This document shows positions 5,984-12,975 of a stretch of 16,256 bases of DNA, one piece after another. The notes below the pieces were generated by a model. The model had not been told where the DNA came from. It made no database searches and saw only the letters and a list, made by a program, of their open reading frames with translations. How positions within the stretch are numbered: the stretch's first letter is position 1; the number at the start of each line of letters is the position of its first letter. Position numbers and translations under genes: made by a program. The stretch comes from Actinomycetota bacterium (GTDB lineage: Bacteria; Actinomycetota; AC-67): contig VAYV01000102.1 of NCBI GenBank assembly GCA_005883175.1, forward strand, positions 1 through 16,256, given 5' to 3'.

Positions 5984-6718
5984 TCACCTCCGAGTCTTCG
6001 GCCGCGCGTGGACGAACACCGGCAACGCGCTGACGTGCAGGATACTTACCGAACTCACCTCTGTGACGCGAACCGACGTCCCCGCGTTGGCGGCCAGCGA
6101 GTCGACCACTCCCCCTGGGATCCTCATGGCCTCCGCCAGAGTCGACGCCGGTCCGATCGCCGTCACCTGGTACGGAGCACGTACGGCTGCGCGTCCCACT
6201 TGGATCGCGCCGGGTGGGCCCGTGAACGCTGTGGAAGCGACGATCCGCACGCCGGAGATCTCGATCGCCTCGGCTCCGGCGTCGCGGAGCTCTTGCACCG
6301 TGTCGAGCAGAACGTCGGGGCCGAGGGTGCTCTTCGGGTCCTCGAACGTCATCTCGATGCCCGGGCCCTTCACCGGGACGAGGCCGAGAAGGATCTGCAG
6401 CGCCTCGAGCTGTTGCCGCGCGTCGGTGATCAGGGCACGTTGCTGCGCTTCCGTGCCCGTTGCCTGCGCGAGCTTCACGCGCAGGTCCACGATCTCGCTC
6501 GACAGCTGATCCGATCGAGTGGTCAGCTCGGTGAGGATCTGACCCAGGTCGGACTCTCGCTCGATCGACAGCCGCTGCGCCAGTCCTTGTTGGGAGCGCA
6601 GCTGAGTGGCGAGGAGGAAGCCGAGCAACGCGAGCGTCAACGCGATCGCGATCTGCCCGCGCGCGCGCGAACGAGGCGTCGTTCCGCCTCCGCTCGCTCC
6701 CCCGCTCGTGTCCGTCAT
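5984..6718 (-). CDS. DUF881 membrane-anchored protein (downstream copy)
   Basis: The protein is 244 residues with a disordered Gly/Thr/Arg-rich start and one membrane helix at about 21-40 (IAIALTLALLGFLLATQL). A probable coiled coil follows at 45-110, then a DUF881 domain (about 113-235) with GPGIEMTF, ELRDAGAEAIEISGVRI and APYQVTAIG. The fold is expected to lie outside the membrane. It is the counterpart of Rv1825 or Rv1823; the biochemical function is unknown. DUF881 genes lie beside division or sporulation genes in Gram-positive bacteria. I chose the ATG at 6718, four bases after the sbp stop. The longer reading frame to 6778 overlaps sbp and adds low-complexity residues unlike the family. 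Confidence 0.9.
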   Translation of the reverse strand: MTDTSGGASGGGTTPRSRARGQIAIALTLALLGFLLATQLRSQQGLAQRLSIERESDLGQILTELTTRSDQLSSEIVDLRVKLAQATGTEAQQRALITDARQQLEALQILLGLVPVKGPGIEMTFEDPKSTLGPDVLLDTVQELRDAGAEAIEISGVRIVASTAFTGPPGAIQVGRAAVRAPYQVTAIGPASTLAEAMRIPGGVVDSLAANAGTSVRVTEVSSVSILHVSALPVFVHARPKTRR

Positions 6719-6722
6719 GCCG

Positions 6723-7052
6723 TCACGCGTGGAACAGGATCCGCCGGATCGCGGCGAGGTTCTGGAAGATGCGGACACCGAAGACGACGACGACTGCGAT
6801 CTCCATCTCTTGAACGCCGAGCCTCGTTCCCGCCCAGACCAGCAGCGCGGCGAGGATGGCGTTGCTCAAGAATGAGATCACGAAGACCCGGTCGTTGAAC
6901 GTGCCCTCGAAGCGCGCGCGCAACCCACCGAAGACACTGTCGAGCGCGGCCATCACCGCCATCGGGAGGTACGGCGCCCACGACGGCGGAACGACGGGAT
7001 GGAGTCCGACCCCCAGACCGATCCCAACGAGCAGTGACAAGACCACCAACAT
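6723..7052 (-). CDS. sbp: Small basic membrane protein Sbp (DUF1290)
   Basis: This 109-residue integral membrane protein has a hydrophobic N-terminus (LVVLSLLVGIGLGVGL), helices around residues 25-40 and 53-72 (VFVISFLSNAILAALLVWAG), and a C-terminal stretch EIAVVVVFGVRIFQNLAAIR. The central LPMAVMAALDSVFGGLRA is the hallmark block of the family (Rv1824 in M. tuberculosis; Sbp next to ftsZ in Bacillus). The role is unknown, but the gene keeps company with division and DUF881 genes. The ATG at 7052 has AGGAGG about seven bases upstream. The reading frame extends to 7178, but that part is non-homologous and runs over the preceding DUF881 gene. Confidence 0.93.
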   Translation of the reverse strand: MLVVLSLLVGIGLGVGLHPVVPPSWAPYLPMAVMAALDSVFGGLRARFEGTFNDRVFVISFLSNAILAALLVWAGTRLGVQEMEIAVVVVFGVRIFQNLAAIRRILFHA

Positions 7053-7063
7053 GCTGCTCCCTC

Positions 7064-7792
7064 CTATCGTGCGTTCTGGATCTGCGCGTAGCGGAACCGG
7101 ACGCTGCCGGTGTACGCAGAGACCTGGACGGTCGAGGGCTGCTCGATCGAAAACCCCAGACCGTAGACCTGCTCCCACGTCTTGAAGCGATGGGCGATCG
7201 TCGACGCCTCGAACGACGCGCGCATCGCCGATTGATCGCCGATCGCCTCTACGAGGTACGGCGACGTGAGGACGCGGAAGTTCACGAGCACCGCACTCCC
7301 CGCGTTCCGGATCGCCGACGTCGAGACCAAGCGTTGCCCGTTGATCGCGATCGCTTCCGCGCCGGCATCCCAGAGCGCGTTCACGACCTCTTGGAGATCG
7401 ACGTCTTGGATCCGGCTGTCCGATTGATTCGTGGATTGGTCGGTCGGCCCGGCGTCGGCGAGCCGCACGACGATCCCGGGCCCGCTCACGGCCGTCGAAC
7501 CCGAGGCGGCCTCGATCCCGGCCATCGCCTCCTGAAGGTTCCGTAGGGTGGCGCTCCCCGCGGAGGCTGCGATCGCAGCAACCTGCGCGCGCAGCTGCGC
7601 GAGGCGGCTCTCCAGCGCCGCGGTGCTCTTCTGTCGCTCGGCGACGATCGCGGCGAGCTCGCTGCGTCTCGTCGCATTGATCTTCGATGCCGAGTTCTGC
7701 GCGCTGAGGTCGACGGTGAGCAAGAACGCGAGCAGCCCGACCACGAGCGCAGGGGCGATCGCGCGGGCAGTCGGCGAGTTGCGCTTGATCAA
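7064..7792 (-). CDS. DUF881 membrane-anchored protein (upstream copy)
   Basis: The protein is 242 residues with a short basic start, a membrane helix at about 11-29 (IAPALVVGLLAFLLTVDL), a coiled-coil-like region (35-95) and a DUF881 domain (about 100-235) containing GPGIVVRLADAG, LWDAGAEAIAINGQRL and SPYLVEAIGD. It is a paralog of the gene on the other side of sbp, with the same topology. The start is TTG at 7792, overlapping the TGA of the guanylyltransferase gene by two bases, so the two are probably translationally coupled. The stop is followed after 11 bases by sbp. The pair of DUF881 genes around sbp matches Rv1823-Rv1825. Function unknown. Confidence 0.9.
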   Translation of the reverse strand: MIKRNSPTARAIAPALVVGLLAFLLTVDLSAQNSASKINATRRSELAAIVAERQKSTAALESRLAQLRAQVAAIAASAGSATLRNLQEAMAGIEAASGSTAVSGPGIVVRLADAGPTDQSTNQSDSRIQDVDLQEVVNALWDAGAEAIAINGQRLVSTSAIRNAGSAVLVNFRVLTSPYLVEAIGDQSAMRASFEASTIAHRFKTWEQVYGLGFSIEQPSTVQVSAYTGSVRFRYAQIQNAR

Positions 7793-10281
7793 TCCAGTGC
7801 TTCTTCGATGAGCGAGACGTATCGCTCGGCGACGGCGCGCGACTCGCCTTCCGTCGGTCCTTCCGCCCACACGTGCGTGACGGGATCCTCTGGGTCGGGG
7901 ATGACGAGCGCCCAGTCCGACCCGTGGAACAGCTTCAAGCCTTCGGTCTCATCCGTGCGATCCGCGGAGCGGTCGCCGGCGACGCGGCGCATGACGGCGC
8001 CCTTGCGGTCCCATGCCGTCGGAACGGTACGGTGAACGACGTTCGCGGCCGGCAGCCCGGAAAGCCGTTCGCCCAGGCTCGTTTCCGACTTCGCGAGCAG
8101 CTCGTGCAACGTGCAGAACGCCGCGATGCCGTCGAAAGCCGGCAAGCCATCGGGGAAGGCGTACGTGCCGTCTTCGGTTCCGGCGAATACCGCGTTCTCC
8201 TGGAGCGCGGTCGCGAGGATCGCGGCGAGCGACCGCATCGCTCGGACCGCGCGCCCGCCGCGCGCCTCGCAGATCTTCTCGACGGCCGACGGCGCCGAGA
8301 CGGGAACGACGATCGTTCGCCCCGGCCATACCTCGGCGACCATGTCGACCATGAGCAAGAGCGCGGTATCTCGCGGGATCAATGAGCCGCCGCCGGCAAC
8401 GATGTCGATCGTTTCCCCGGTGGTCTCGAGCAGTGCGCCGAGGTCGGCGCGCGACGTCCGCACGAGCTCGCACAGGTGCGTGCGGATCGCGTCCCGCTCG
8501 GCGTGGGTCATCGTGGGGCGGCTCTCGTCGACGTAGCCGTTCACGGTGAGGGTCTCGGAGCCGATCTTGCCGATGATGGCGGGCAACACCAACGACGCCG
8601 GCCCGAACGCGCAGTCGACCACTGATTTCAAGCCGGCACTACGGATCGCGTCGATGTCGAGCGCGTCCAGCAAACCGGATTGGTAGAACTCGAGCGCGCG
8701 CGGCGGGTACCGCAGCTCGCCGATCTCATCGGGGAACGCGCGGCGGACGTCTTCGCGGAAGAACACGCGCTCGATGTCGCGCTGCGTGGACGCCGTGATG
8801 TCCGACCCGTCGGAGTCGAAGAAGCGGATCTCGAGCGACTGAGGGTCGCCGGGAACCGTCCCCACGGCGATGCCTCCGCGCGAACGGGTCGTGCGCACGT
8901 GGAAGCGCGTGACCGGAACGGGCGTCACCTCGAGGTCTTGCACGTGGACGCCGGATCCGTTCACGCCGGCGATCAGCGCGCGCTTGATCGTGCGTGATGC
9001 GCGCGACGCGTCGCGGCTCATCACGACGGCCGCGCCTCGCTTCAGCGTCGTCGCGTACGCCATGCCGAGACGGACGGCGAAGTCCGGTGTGATGTCGACG
9101 TTGATAAGCCCGCTCACGCCGCGGTTGCCGAACAGCGTGCGCGCGCCCGAGGACTCCCAGATGATGCTGTGTGTGATGACGGCGCCCGCGTCGACGCGCT
9201 TGTAGGGATAGATCTTCACGTTCGGCTGGATCAGCGTGTCTTTGCCGACGAAGCACTCGTCACCCAGGACCACGCCTTCCTCGATGCGCGCGTTCGAGCG
9301 TATGTCCGCGTTCCGTCCGATCACGCAGCCGCGGAGCGTCGTCCCGGCGCCGATGTATGCGTTGTCGTGGACGGTCGCGCGGTGAAGGAACGCACCGGAT
9401 TTGATCGCCGAGTTGTTCCCAACGACGCAATACTCGCGGACCGTCGCGCCGGCTTCGACCTTGACGTGCTCGCCGATAAGGGCGGGGCTTTCGATGCGCG
9501 CCTCCGGATCGAGGATCGCTCCCTCCCCCACCCACACGCGGTCGGCGATCTCGAAGCCGGGCATCTCGATGTTCACGAGCCCGTCCAGCGCATCCTGCTG
9601 AGCCTTCCGGTACGCATCCACGTTTCCGACGTCGGTCCAGTACCCGTCGGCGATGCATCCGAAGATCGGCGCCCCTTTTTCGAGCAGCTTGGGGAAGACG
9701 TCTTTCGAGAAGTCGTACGGCTCTCCGTCGGGGATCGCATCGAAGATCTCCGGCTCGAGCACGTAGATCCCTGTGTTGACCGTGTCTGTGAAGACCTGGC
9801 CCCAGCCCGGCTTCTCGAGGAAACGATCGACGCGCCCTTCCTCGTCGGTCACGACGATCCCGTACTCGAGCGGGTTCGGCTGGTGCGACAAGACGACGGT
9901 CGCCAACGCGCCCCGCTCTTGGTGGAAGGTGACGACCTTCTCGAGGTCGATGTCGGTCAGCGCGTCGCCGCTGATGACGACGAACGTCTCGTCGAGCGCG
10001 CCCTGCGCGTTCTTGACGCTGCCGGCCGTCCCAAGCGGCGACTCTTCCGTCGCGTACGACATCGAGACGCCGAGGTCTTCCCCGGTCCCGAAGTAGTTCC
10101 GAACGAGGCTGGCCAAGAACTGGACGGTGACGACGATGTCGGTGAAGCCGTGCCGCTTGAGCAGCCGCACGATGTGCTCCATCAACGGCCGGTTCGCCAG
10201 CGAAACCATCGGCTTCGGCTGGTTGCTCGTCAGAGGCCGCAGACGGCTCCCGGCCCCGCCGGCCATGATGACGGCTTTCAT
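7789..10281 (-). CDS. Mannose-1-phosphate guanylyltransferase fused to a degenerate phosphomannomutase domain
   Basis: This 830-residue cytoplasmic enzyme is predicted to make an activated sugar, most likely GDP-mannose. Residues 1-235 are a nucleotidyltransferase (GGAGSRLRPLT at 8-18, KPM at 23-25, SGDALTD at 104-110, EKPGWGQ from 156, TDVGN from 216). Residues about 245-375 are a left-handed hexapeptide beta-helix. Residues about 380-830 resemble phosphohexomutases (FGNRGVSG, then FFDSDGSD). The mutase half lacks the catalytic TASHNP serine loop (VGTVPGDP at 473-480), lacks the DGDGDR metal loop (IVAGGGS near 627) and ends with IPDPEDP in place of the phosphate-binding RPSGTEP. It is probably not a mutase and may be structural or regulatory. 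The ATG at 10281 has GGTGGA upstream. The mycobacterial cluster has no such gene here. A glucose-1-phosphate nucleotidyltransferase is possible. Confidence 0.9.
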   Translation of the reverse strand: MKAVIMAGGAGSRLRPLTSNQPKPMVSLANRPLMEHIVRLLKRHGFTDIVVTVQFLASLVRNYFGTGEDLGVSMSYATEESPLGTAGSVKNAQGALDETFVVISGDALTDIDLEKVVTFHQERGALATVVLSHQPNPLEYGIVVTDEEGRVDRFLEKPGWGQVFTDTVNTGIYVLEPEIFDAIPDGEPYDFSKDVFPKLLEKGAPIFGCIADGYWTDVGNVDAYRKAQQDALDGLVNIEMPGFEIADRVWVGEGAILDPEARIESPALIGEHVKVEAGATVREYCVVGNNSAIKSGAFLHRATVHDNAYIGAGTTLRGCVIGRNADIRSNARIEEGVVLGDECFVGKDTLIQPNVKIYPYKRVDAGAVITHSIIWESSGARTLFGNRGVSGLINVDITPDFAVRLGMAYATTLKRGAAVVMSRDASRASRTIKRALIAGVNGSGVHVQDLEVTPVPVTRFHVRTTRSRGGIAVGTVPGDPQSLEIRFFDSDGSDITASTQRDIERVFFREDVRRAFPDEIGELRYPPRALEFYQSGLLDALDIDAIRSAGLKSVVDCAFGPASLVLPAIIGKIGSETLTVNGYVDESRPTMTHAERDAIRTHLCELVRTSRADLGALLETTGETIDIVAGGGSLIPRDTALLLMVDMVAEVWPGRTIVVPVSAPSAVEKICEARGGRAVRAMRSLAAILATALQENAVFAGTEDGTYAFPDGLPAFDGIAAFCTLHELLAKSETSLGERLSGLPAANVVHRTVPTAWDRKGAVMRRVAGDRSADRTDETEGLKLFHGSDWALVIPDPEDPVTHVWAEGPTEGESRAVAERYVSLIEEALD

Positions 10282-10320
10282 CTGTCCACCATAAAGACCC
10301 ATATAAAAGACGACGTCAGT

Positions 10321-10941
10321 TTACCCATCCGGGTTCCCGCGCTCGGCGTCGTTCTGTTCTTTCAGCGACGCGAGGGCTGCTCGGATGTAGCCGGCGCCGG
10401 ATGCGTAATACAGCGGAAGCGAGATCACGACGAAGACCCACGCTGCGAGGCGGATCGAGTGCGTCGGGTGGGAGATGTTGTGGATGCCCGACGCGAGGAA
10501 GAGCCCGAACATGACGGTGACGGCGAACGAGCCGTATTTCCCGACCTTCGTCACCGGCGGGATCGGAAGCCTGCGCGCCTTCAAGACCGGCGCGCCGACG
10601 AGAACCAACAGCGCGTCGCGCGCAACGACGACGAGCACGACCCACAGCGGTGACAGGTGTTTCACGATCAGCACGGCGGCACCGGACGCGAGTCCCAGAC
10701 GGTCCGAGAGCGGGTCCAGTGCGATACCGAGCTTCGACACCTGTCCGTACCGCCGTGCGATCTTCCCGTCGACCAGATCGGTCACGAACCCCAGCGCCGC
10801 GATGACGACGGCCCATCCCATGTTGCCCGCCCCGATCGCCGCGTACAGGAAGACCGGGATCAGCCCGAGGCGGAAGAAGGTCAGGAGGTTCGGAACGGTG
10901 AGGATGGCGTCTGAGGGCGGCGCGGAGGCCTGATCCGGCAT
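10321..10941 (-). CDS. pgsA: CDP-alcohol phosphatidyltransferase (PgsA-like)
   Basis: This 206-residue integral membrane enzyme transfers a phosphatidyl group from CDP-diacylglycerol to an alcohol. The full signature D-x2-D-G-x2-A-R-x8-G-x3-D-x3-D is present (Asp55, Asp58, Gly59, Ala62, Arg63, Gly72, Asp76, Asp80), and about five hydrophobic helices are visible. The alcohol cannot be read from the motif: glycerol-3-phosphate is most likely by synteny with Rv1822 (pgsA2), with inositol phosphate or another alcohol possible. The start could be ATG 10941 or TTG 10950; neither has a clear ribosome binding site. It lies 45 bases after the STAS gene and 39 before the guanylyltransferase start, and it opens the conserved envelope block. 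Confidence 0.9.
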   Translation of the reverse strand: MPDQASAPPSDAILTVPNLLTFFRLGLIPVFLYAAIGAGNMGWAVVIAALGFVTDLVDGKIARRYGQVSKLGIALDPLSDRLGLASGAAVLIVKHLSPLWVVLVVVARDALLVLVGAPVLKARRLPIPPVTKVGKYGSFAVTVMFGLFLASGIHNISHPTHSIRLAAWVFVVISLPLYYASGAGYIRAALASLKEQNDAERGNPDG

Positions 10942-10986
10942 GGGTGGCAACAGGATATAGAGGAACGGATCGGCCGGCCTCGGACC

Positions 10987-11226
10987 TCAGTCCTCGCCGG
11001 GAACCCGCGACACGAACGGCAGCTCGTTGGTCAGGCCGGACAGCTTGAGCGCCCGCCACACACGACCGGGGCCGCTGACGATCTGGAACCTCCATCCACC
11101 GGCGATCGCGCGCTTGTGCGCGGCGATCAAAACATGGAGGCCGGCGGAATCGATGAAGGACAGATGCCGGAGGTCCAGGACGAGACCTCCCGTGCCGAGC
11201 TCTTCGATCGCCATGAGGGCCTCCAC
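10987..11226 (-). CDS. STAS-domain (anti-anti-sigma-like) protein with missing start region
   Basis: The STAS domain carries the signature LVLDLRHLSFIDSAGLHVL. The serine in DSAG is the site phosphorylated by anti-sigma kinases in SpoIIAA/RsbV proteins. The GTG at 11226 is the only start-like codon, but it lies inside the domain. Codons further upstream (to about 11280) still encode the first beta strands, TAVVVTGELDFATRDAL, and an in-frame TGA at 11301 follows with no ATG, GTG or TTG between. The first strand and real start are therefore lost or frameshifted. A GTG at 11302 in the neighbouring frame (MTLGTA) would restore the gene if one base were removed near 11288. No partner kinase or sigma factor gene is in the window. 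Confidence 0.8.
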   Translation of the reverse strand: MEALMAIEELGTGGLVLDLRHLSFIDSAGLHVLIAAHKRAIAGGWRFQIVSGPGRVWRALKLSGLTNELPFVSRVPGED

Positions 11227-11315
11227 GAGCGCGTCCCTCGTTGCGAAGTCGAGCTCGCCCGTTACGACGACGGCGGTTGTGTCTGGCGGTACCCAGAGTC
11301 ACGCGGTGAAAAACG

Positions 11316-11954
11316 TTAGGCGTGTGCGTCGGCGGCGAGCGAGCGCGACGGCTCGAACGTGTACACGTTGTACGCGTGCTTGATCACCGGCTGCGCCACG
11401 TTCCGCACGAGCACGCCGCCCGGAGTGACGCCTTTCTCGACGCCCGCGTGCGCGTGCCCGTGGAGCGCGAGATCCGCCCCTGCGTGGTCGATCGCCTCGG
11501 CCAGTAGGTAGCTTCCCAAGAACGGGAAGATCTCCGCGCGCTCACCGGCGAGCGTGTCGCGCACCGGGCTGTAGTGGAGGAGAGCGACGCGCACGTCGCA
11601 TCCCTCGAGCGATCGCAGCCCGTGCTCTAGTCCCTCGGCGAGCGCCATCGTGTGACGGACGAAGGCCTTCATCTCCGGCTCGCCGAAGTCGGTGCCGCTC
11701 GCGCCGGCGAACCCTCCGCCGAAGCCTTTCGTGCCGGCGACTCCGACGCGCGCGCCGTCGACGTCAACGGTGGTTGTCTCACCTTCGAGGACCGTCACGC
11801 CTGCGTCCTCGAGATGCGCGTGGCCGCACTTCGTTAAGTCGCCGGCGACGAGCAGCATGTCCGCGTGGTGGGTGAGGTCTTCGAACTGCGCGCGCAGCAT
11901 GCCGGAGGAGTCGGCGCCGAAGTGGATATCGGCGACGGCTGCGAGCCGGATCAC
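11316..11954 (-). CDS. Metallophosphoesterase lacking the GNHD segment
   Basis: This 212-residue calcineurin-type phosphoesterase has the first metal motif AVADIHFG (Asp9, His11), the second AGDLT (Asp39), the late LLHYSP histidine and the closing GHAH motif. The middle GVAGTKGFGGGFAGASG block is characteristic of an actinobacterial subfamily. Right after AGDLTKCG the protein jumps to HLEDAGVTVLEG. The roughly 35-40 residues that normally carry the GNHD motif (bridging Asn and catalytic His) are absent, although the frame is kept. As written the protein should be inactive. The GTG at 11954 overlaps the BON gene stop (GTGA), showing coupling. The natural substrate is unknown. Confidence 0.88.
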   Translation of the reverse strand: MIRLAAVADIHFGADSSGMLRAQFEDLTHHADMLLVAGDLTKCGHAHLEDAGVTVLEGETTTVDVDGARVGVAGTKGFGGGFAGASGTDFGEPEMKAFVRHTMALAEGLEHGLRSLEGCDVRVALLHYSPVRDTLAGERAEIFPFLGSYLLAEAIDHAGADLALHGHAHAGVEKGVTPGGVLVRNVAQPVIKHAYNVYTFEPSRSLAADAHA

Positions 11955-12223
11955 GACAGGTCCTCTCCGTCCGTCGGTTCGGCCGTCTCGTACAACGTCA
12001 CGTGGTTGTGCACCTCGTGATCCGGGAGCACCTCGCGCGCGACCACTCCGATCGCGTCGCGTCGTTCCGTCGTCGGCACGGTCCCCGTGATGAAGACCTT
12101 GTCGCCGTTGACCGAGACCGTGAGGTCGAGCTCGTTGGTTCGCCCGTCGTGTGCGAGCGCCTCCCGCACGCGTTGGACGATGTAGTGCCTCGACTCGGAG
12201 GGGGCTTCGCCGGTGGCCGCCAT
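11951..12223 (-). CDS. Small BON-domain protein
   Basis: This 90-residue protein is nearly all one BON domain: IVQRVREALAHDGRTNELDL, VSVNGDKVFITGTVPT, then RRDAIGVVAREVLPDHEVHN. BON domains (as in OsmY) bind phospholipid or act as interaction modules. There is no signal peptide, so it is predicted to be cytoplasmic. It overlaps the nucleotidyltransferase gene upstream (ATGA) and the metallophosphoesterase gene downstream (GTGA), so the three form one translationally coupled unit. The role is unknown. Confidence 0.87.
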   Translation of the reverse strand: MAATGEAPSESRHYIVQRVREALAHDGRTNELDLTVSVNGDKVFITGTVPTTERRDAIGVVAREVLPDHEVHNHVTLYETAEPTDGEDLS

Positions 12224-12912
12224 CAGCTCTCTCCGTTCTCGAAGATCATGTGGAACAGCCGTTTGATCGGCTCATCCGGGACCGCGACGTCACTCGATTG
12301 CGCGTACAGAAGCAAGCTGAAGACACGACGCGGCCCGCAACGCGCGCGGCGAAGCAGGTACTCCCAATCGAGATCGCGCGAGGCGAGGATCGCGATCGCG
12401 TCGCTCCAGTGTCGCGGCGTCTCCTCGTCGTGGATGATCGCTTTGATCACGAGAAGATCTTCCGCCGGGATGGTCTTCAGCGGGACGCCTTGGAAGTCGC
12501 TTTCGACCAGCCGCTCGATCATCTCATCGTCGAGGTAGATGTCGCCGCGCGCGCGGAACAGAACGTCGACGAGCACGCCGTCCTTTATCCCTTTGAACAA
12601 CCAGTGCGGGTTCGTTCGTTGCGTTTCGAACCCCGCGCGCTCCAGCGCCTCGAGGGCGGCGGGCGCGTCGACGGGTCGCACGAACACATCGGCGTCGTGC
12701 GTCCAGCGCGGCCGTCCCAAGACCGCCGACGCGACCCCACCGAGCATGCCGTACGGGATCTCCGCGCGCTCCAGCGCGCCGATGGCTTCCCCCAGGACGC
12801 GCACGAACGTCTCTTCGGAGACCGTCTCGCCTTCGAAGGACCGTGCCGGCGAAGGCACGTTCCCGTCGAACTCGACGGTCTGCAACGGCGCGCGCACAGC
12901 CTGCTCTTTCAT
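12223..12912 (-). CDS. Nucleotidyltransferase-fold protein
   Basis: This 229-residue protein of the minimal nucleotidyltransferase superfamily has Gly58-Gly59 in MLGGVASAVLGR and RPRWTHDADVFV with the Asp73-x-Asp75 metal pair. A third acidic residue is at Asp116 in LVDVLF. The C-terminal half carries IPAEDLLVIKAIIHDEE and HWSDAIAIL, typical of AbiEii/DUF6036-like relatives. All three catalytic acids are present, so it could transfer a nucleotide to an RNA or protein target. It is not paired with a HEPN or antitoxin gene, so a toxin-antitoxin role is not supported. The ATG at 12912 has only a weak upstream ribosome binding site. It is the first gene of a coupled nucleotidyltransferase-BON-phosphoesterase set. 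Confidence 0.82.
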   Translation of the reverse strand: MKEQAVRAPLQTVEFDGNVPSPARSFEGETVSEETFVRVLGEAIGALERAEIPYGMLGGVASAVLGRPRWTHDADVFVRPVDAPAALEALERAGFETQRTNPHWLFKGIKDGVLVDVLFRARGDIYLDDEMIERLVESDFQGVPLKTIPAEDLLVIKAIIHDEETPRHWSDAIAILASRDLDWEYLLRRARCGPRRVFSLLLYAQSSDVAVPDEPIKRLFHMIFENGES

Positions 12913-12926
12913 GGCCGTGGATACCT

Positions 12927-12956
12927 ACCCTCGCGCGAACGTCGCGGAACGAGGGT
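12927..12956. terminator. Strong hairpin between DUF421 and the nucleotidyltransferase gene
   Basis: ACCCTCG pairs with CGAGGGT. Inside, CGCGA pairs with TCGCG around CGT, with a 3-base bulge, giving about 12 base pairs. It starts about 20 bases after the DUF421 stop and ends 14 bases before the next ATG. No U-tract follows, so it may be a non-canonical terminator or a leader structure affecting nucleotidyltransferase translation. Confidence 0.45.
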
Positions 12957-12975
12957 CGGTTTTCCAGGTCCTGGG

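Noticed and set aside
7053..7178. N-terminal extension of Sbp
   Set aside because: It has no homology, overlaps the upstream DUF881 gene, and the internal ATG at 7052 has a good ribosome binding site.
9169..10653. 494-codon plus-strand reading frame opposite the guanylyltransferase and pgsA genes
   Set aside because: It spans two real minus-strand genes and has mirror-image low-complexity composition.
10316..11302. 328-codon minus-strand frame over STAS and pgsA
   Set aside because: It is a shadow of the STAS and pgsA genes in the next frame. Only its first few codons (from GTG 11302) might belong to the STAS gene.
12223..12912. Nucleotidyltransferase as toxin of a toxin-antitoxin pair (AbiEii or MNT type)
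   Set aside because: No HEPN or AbiEi-like gene is adjacent. The neighbours are BON and phosphoesterase genes in an overlapping set.
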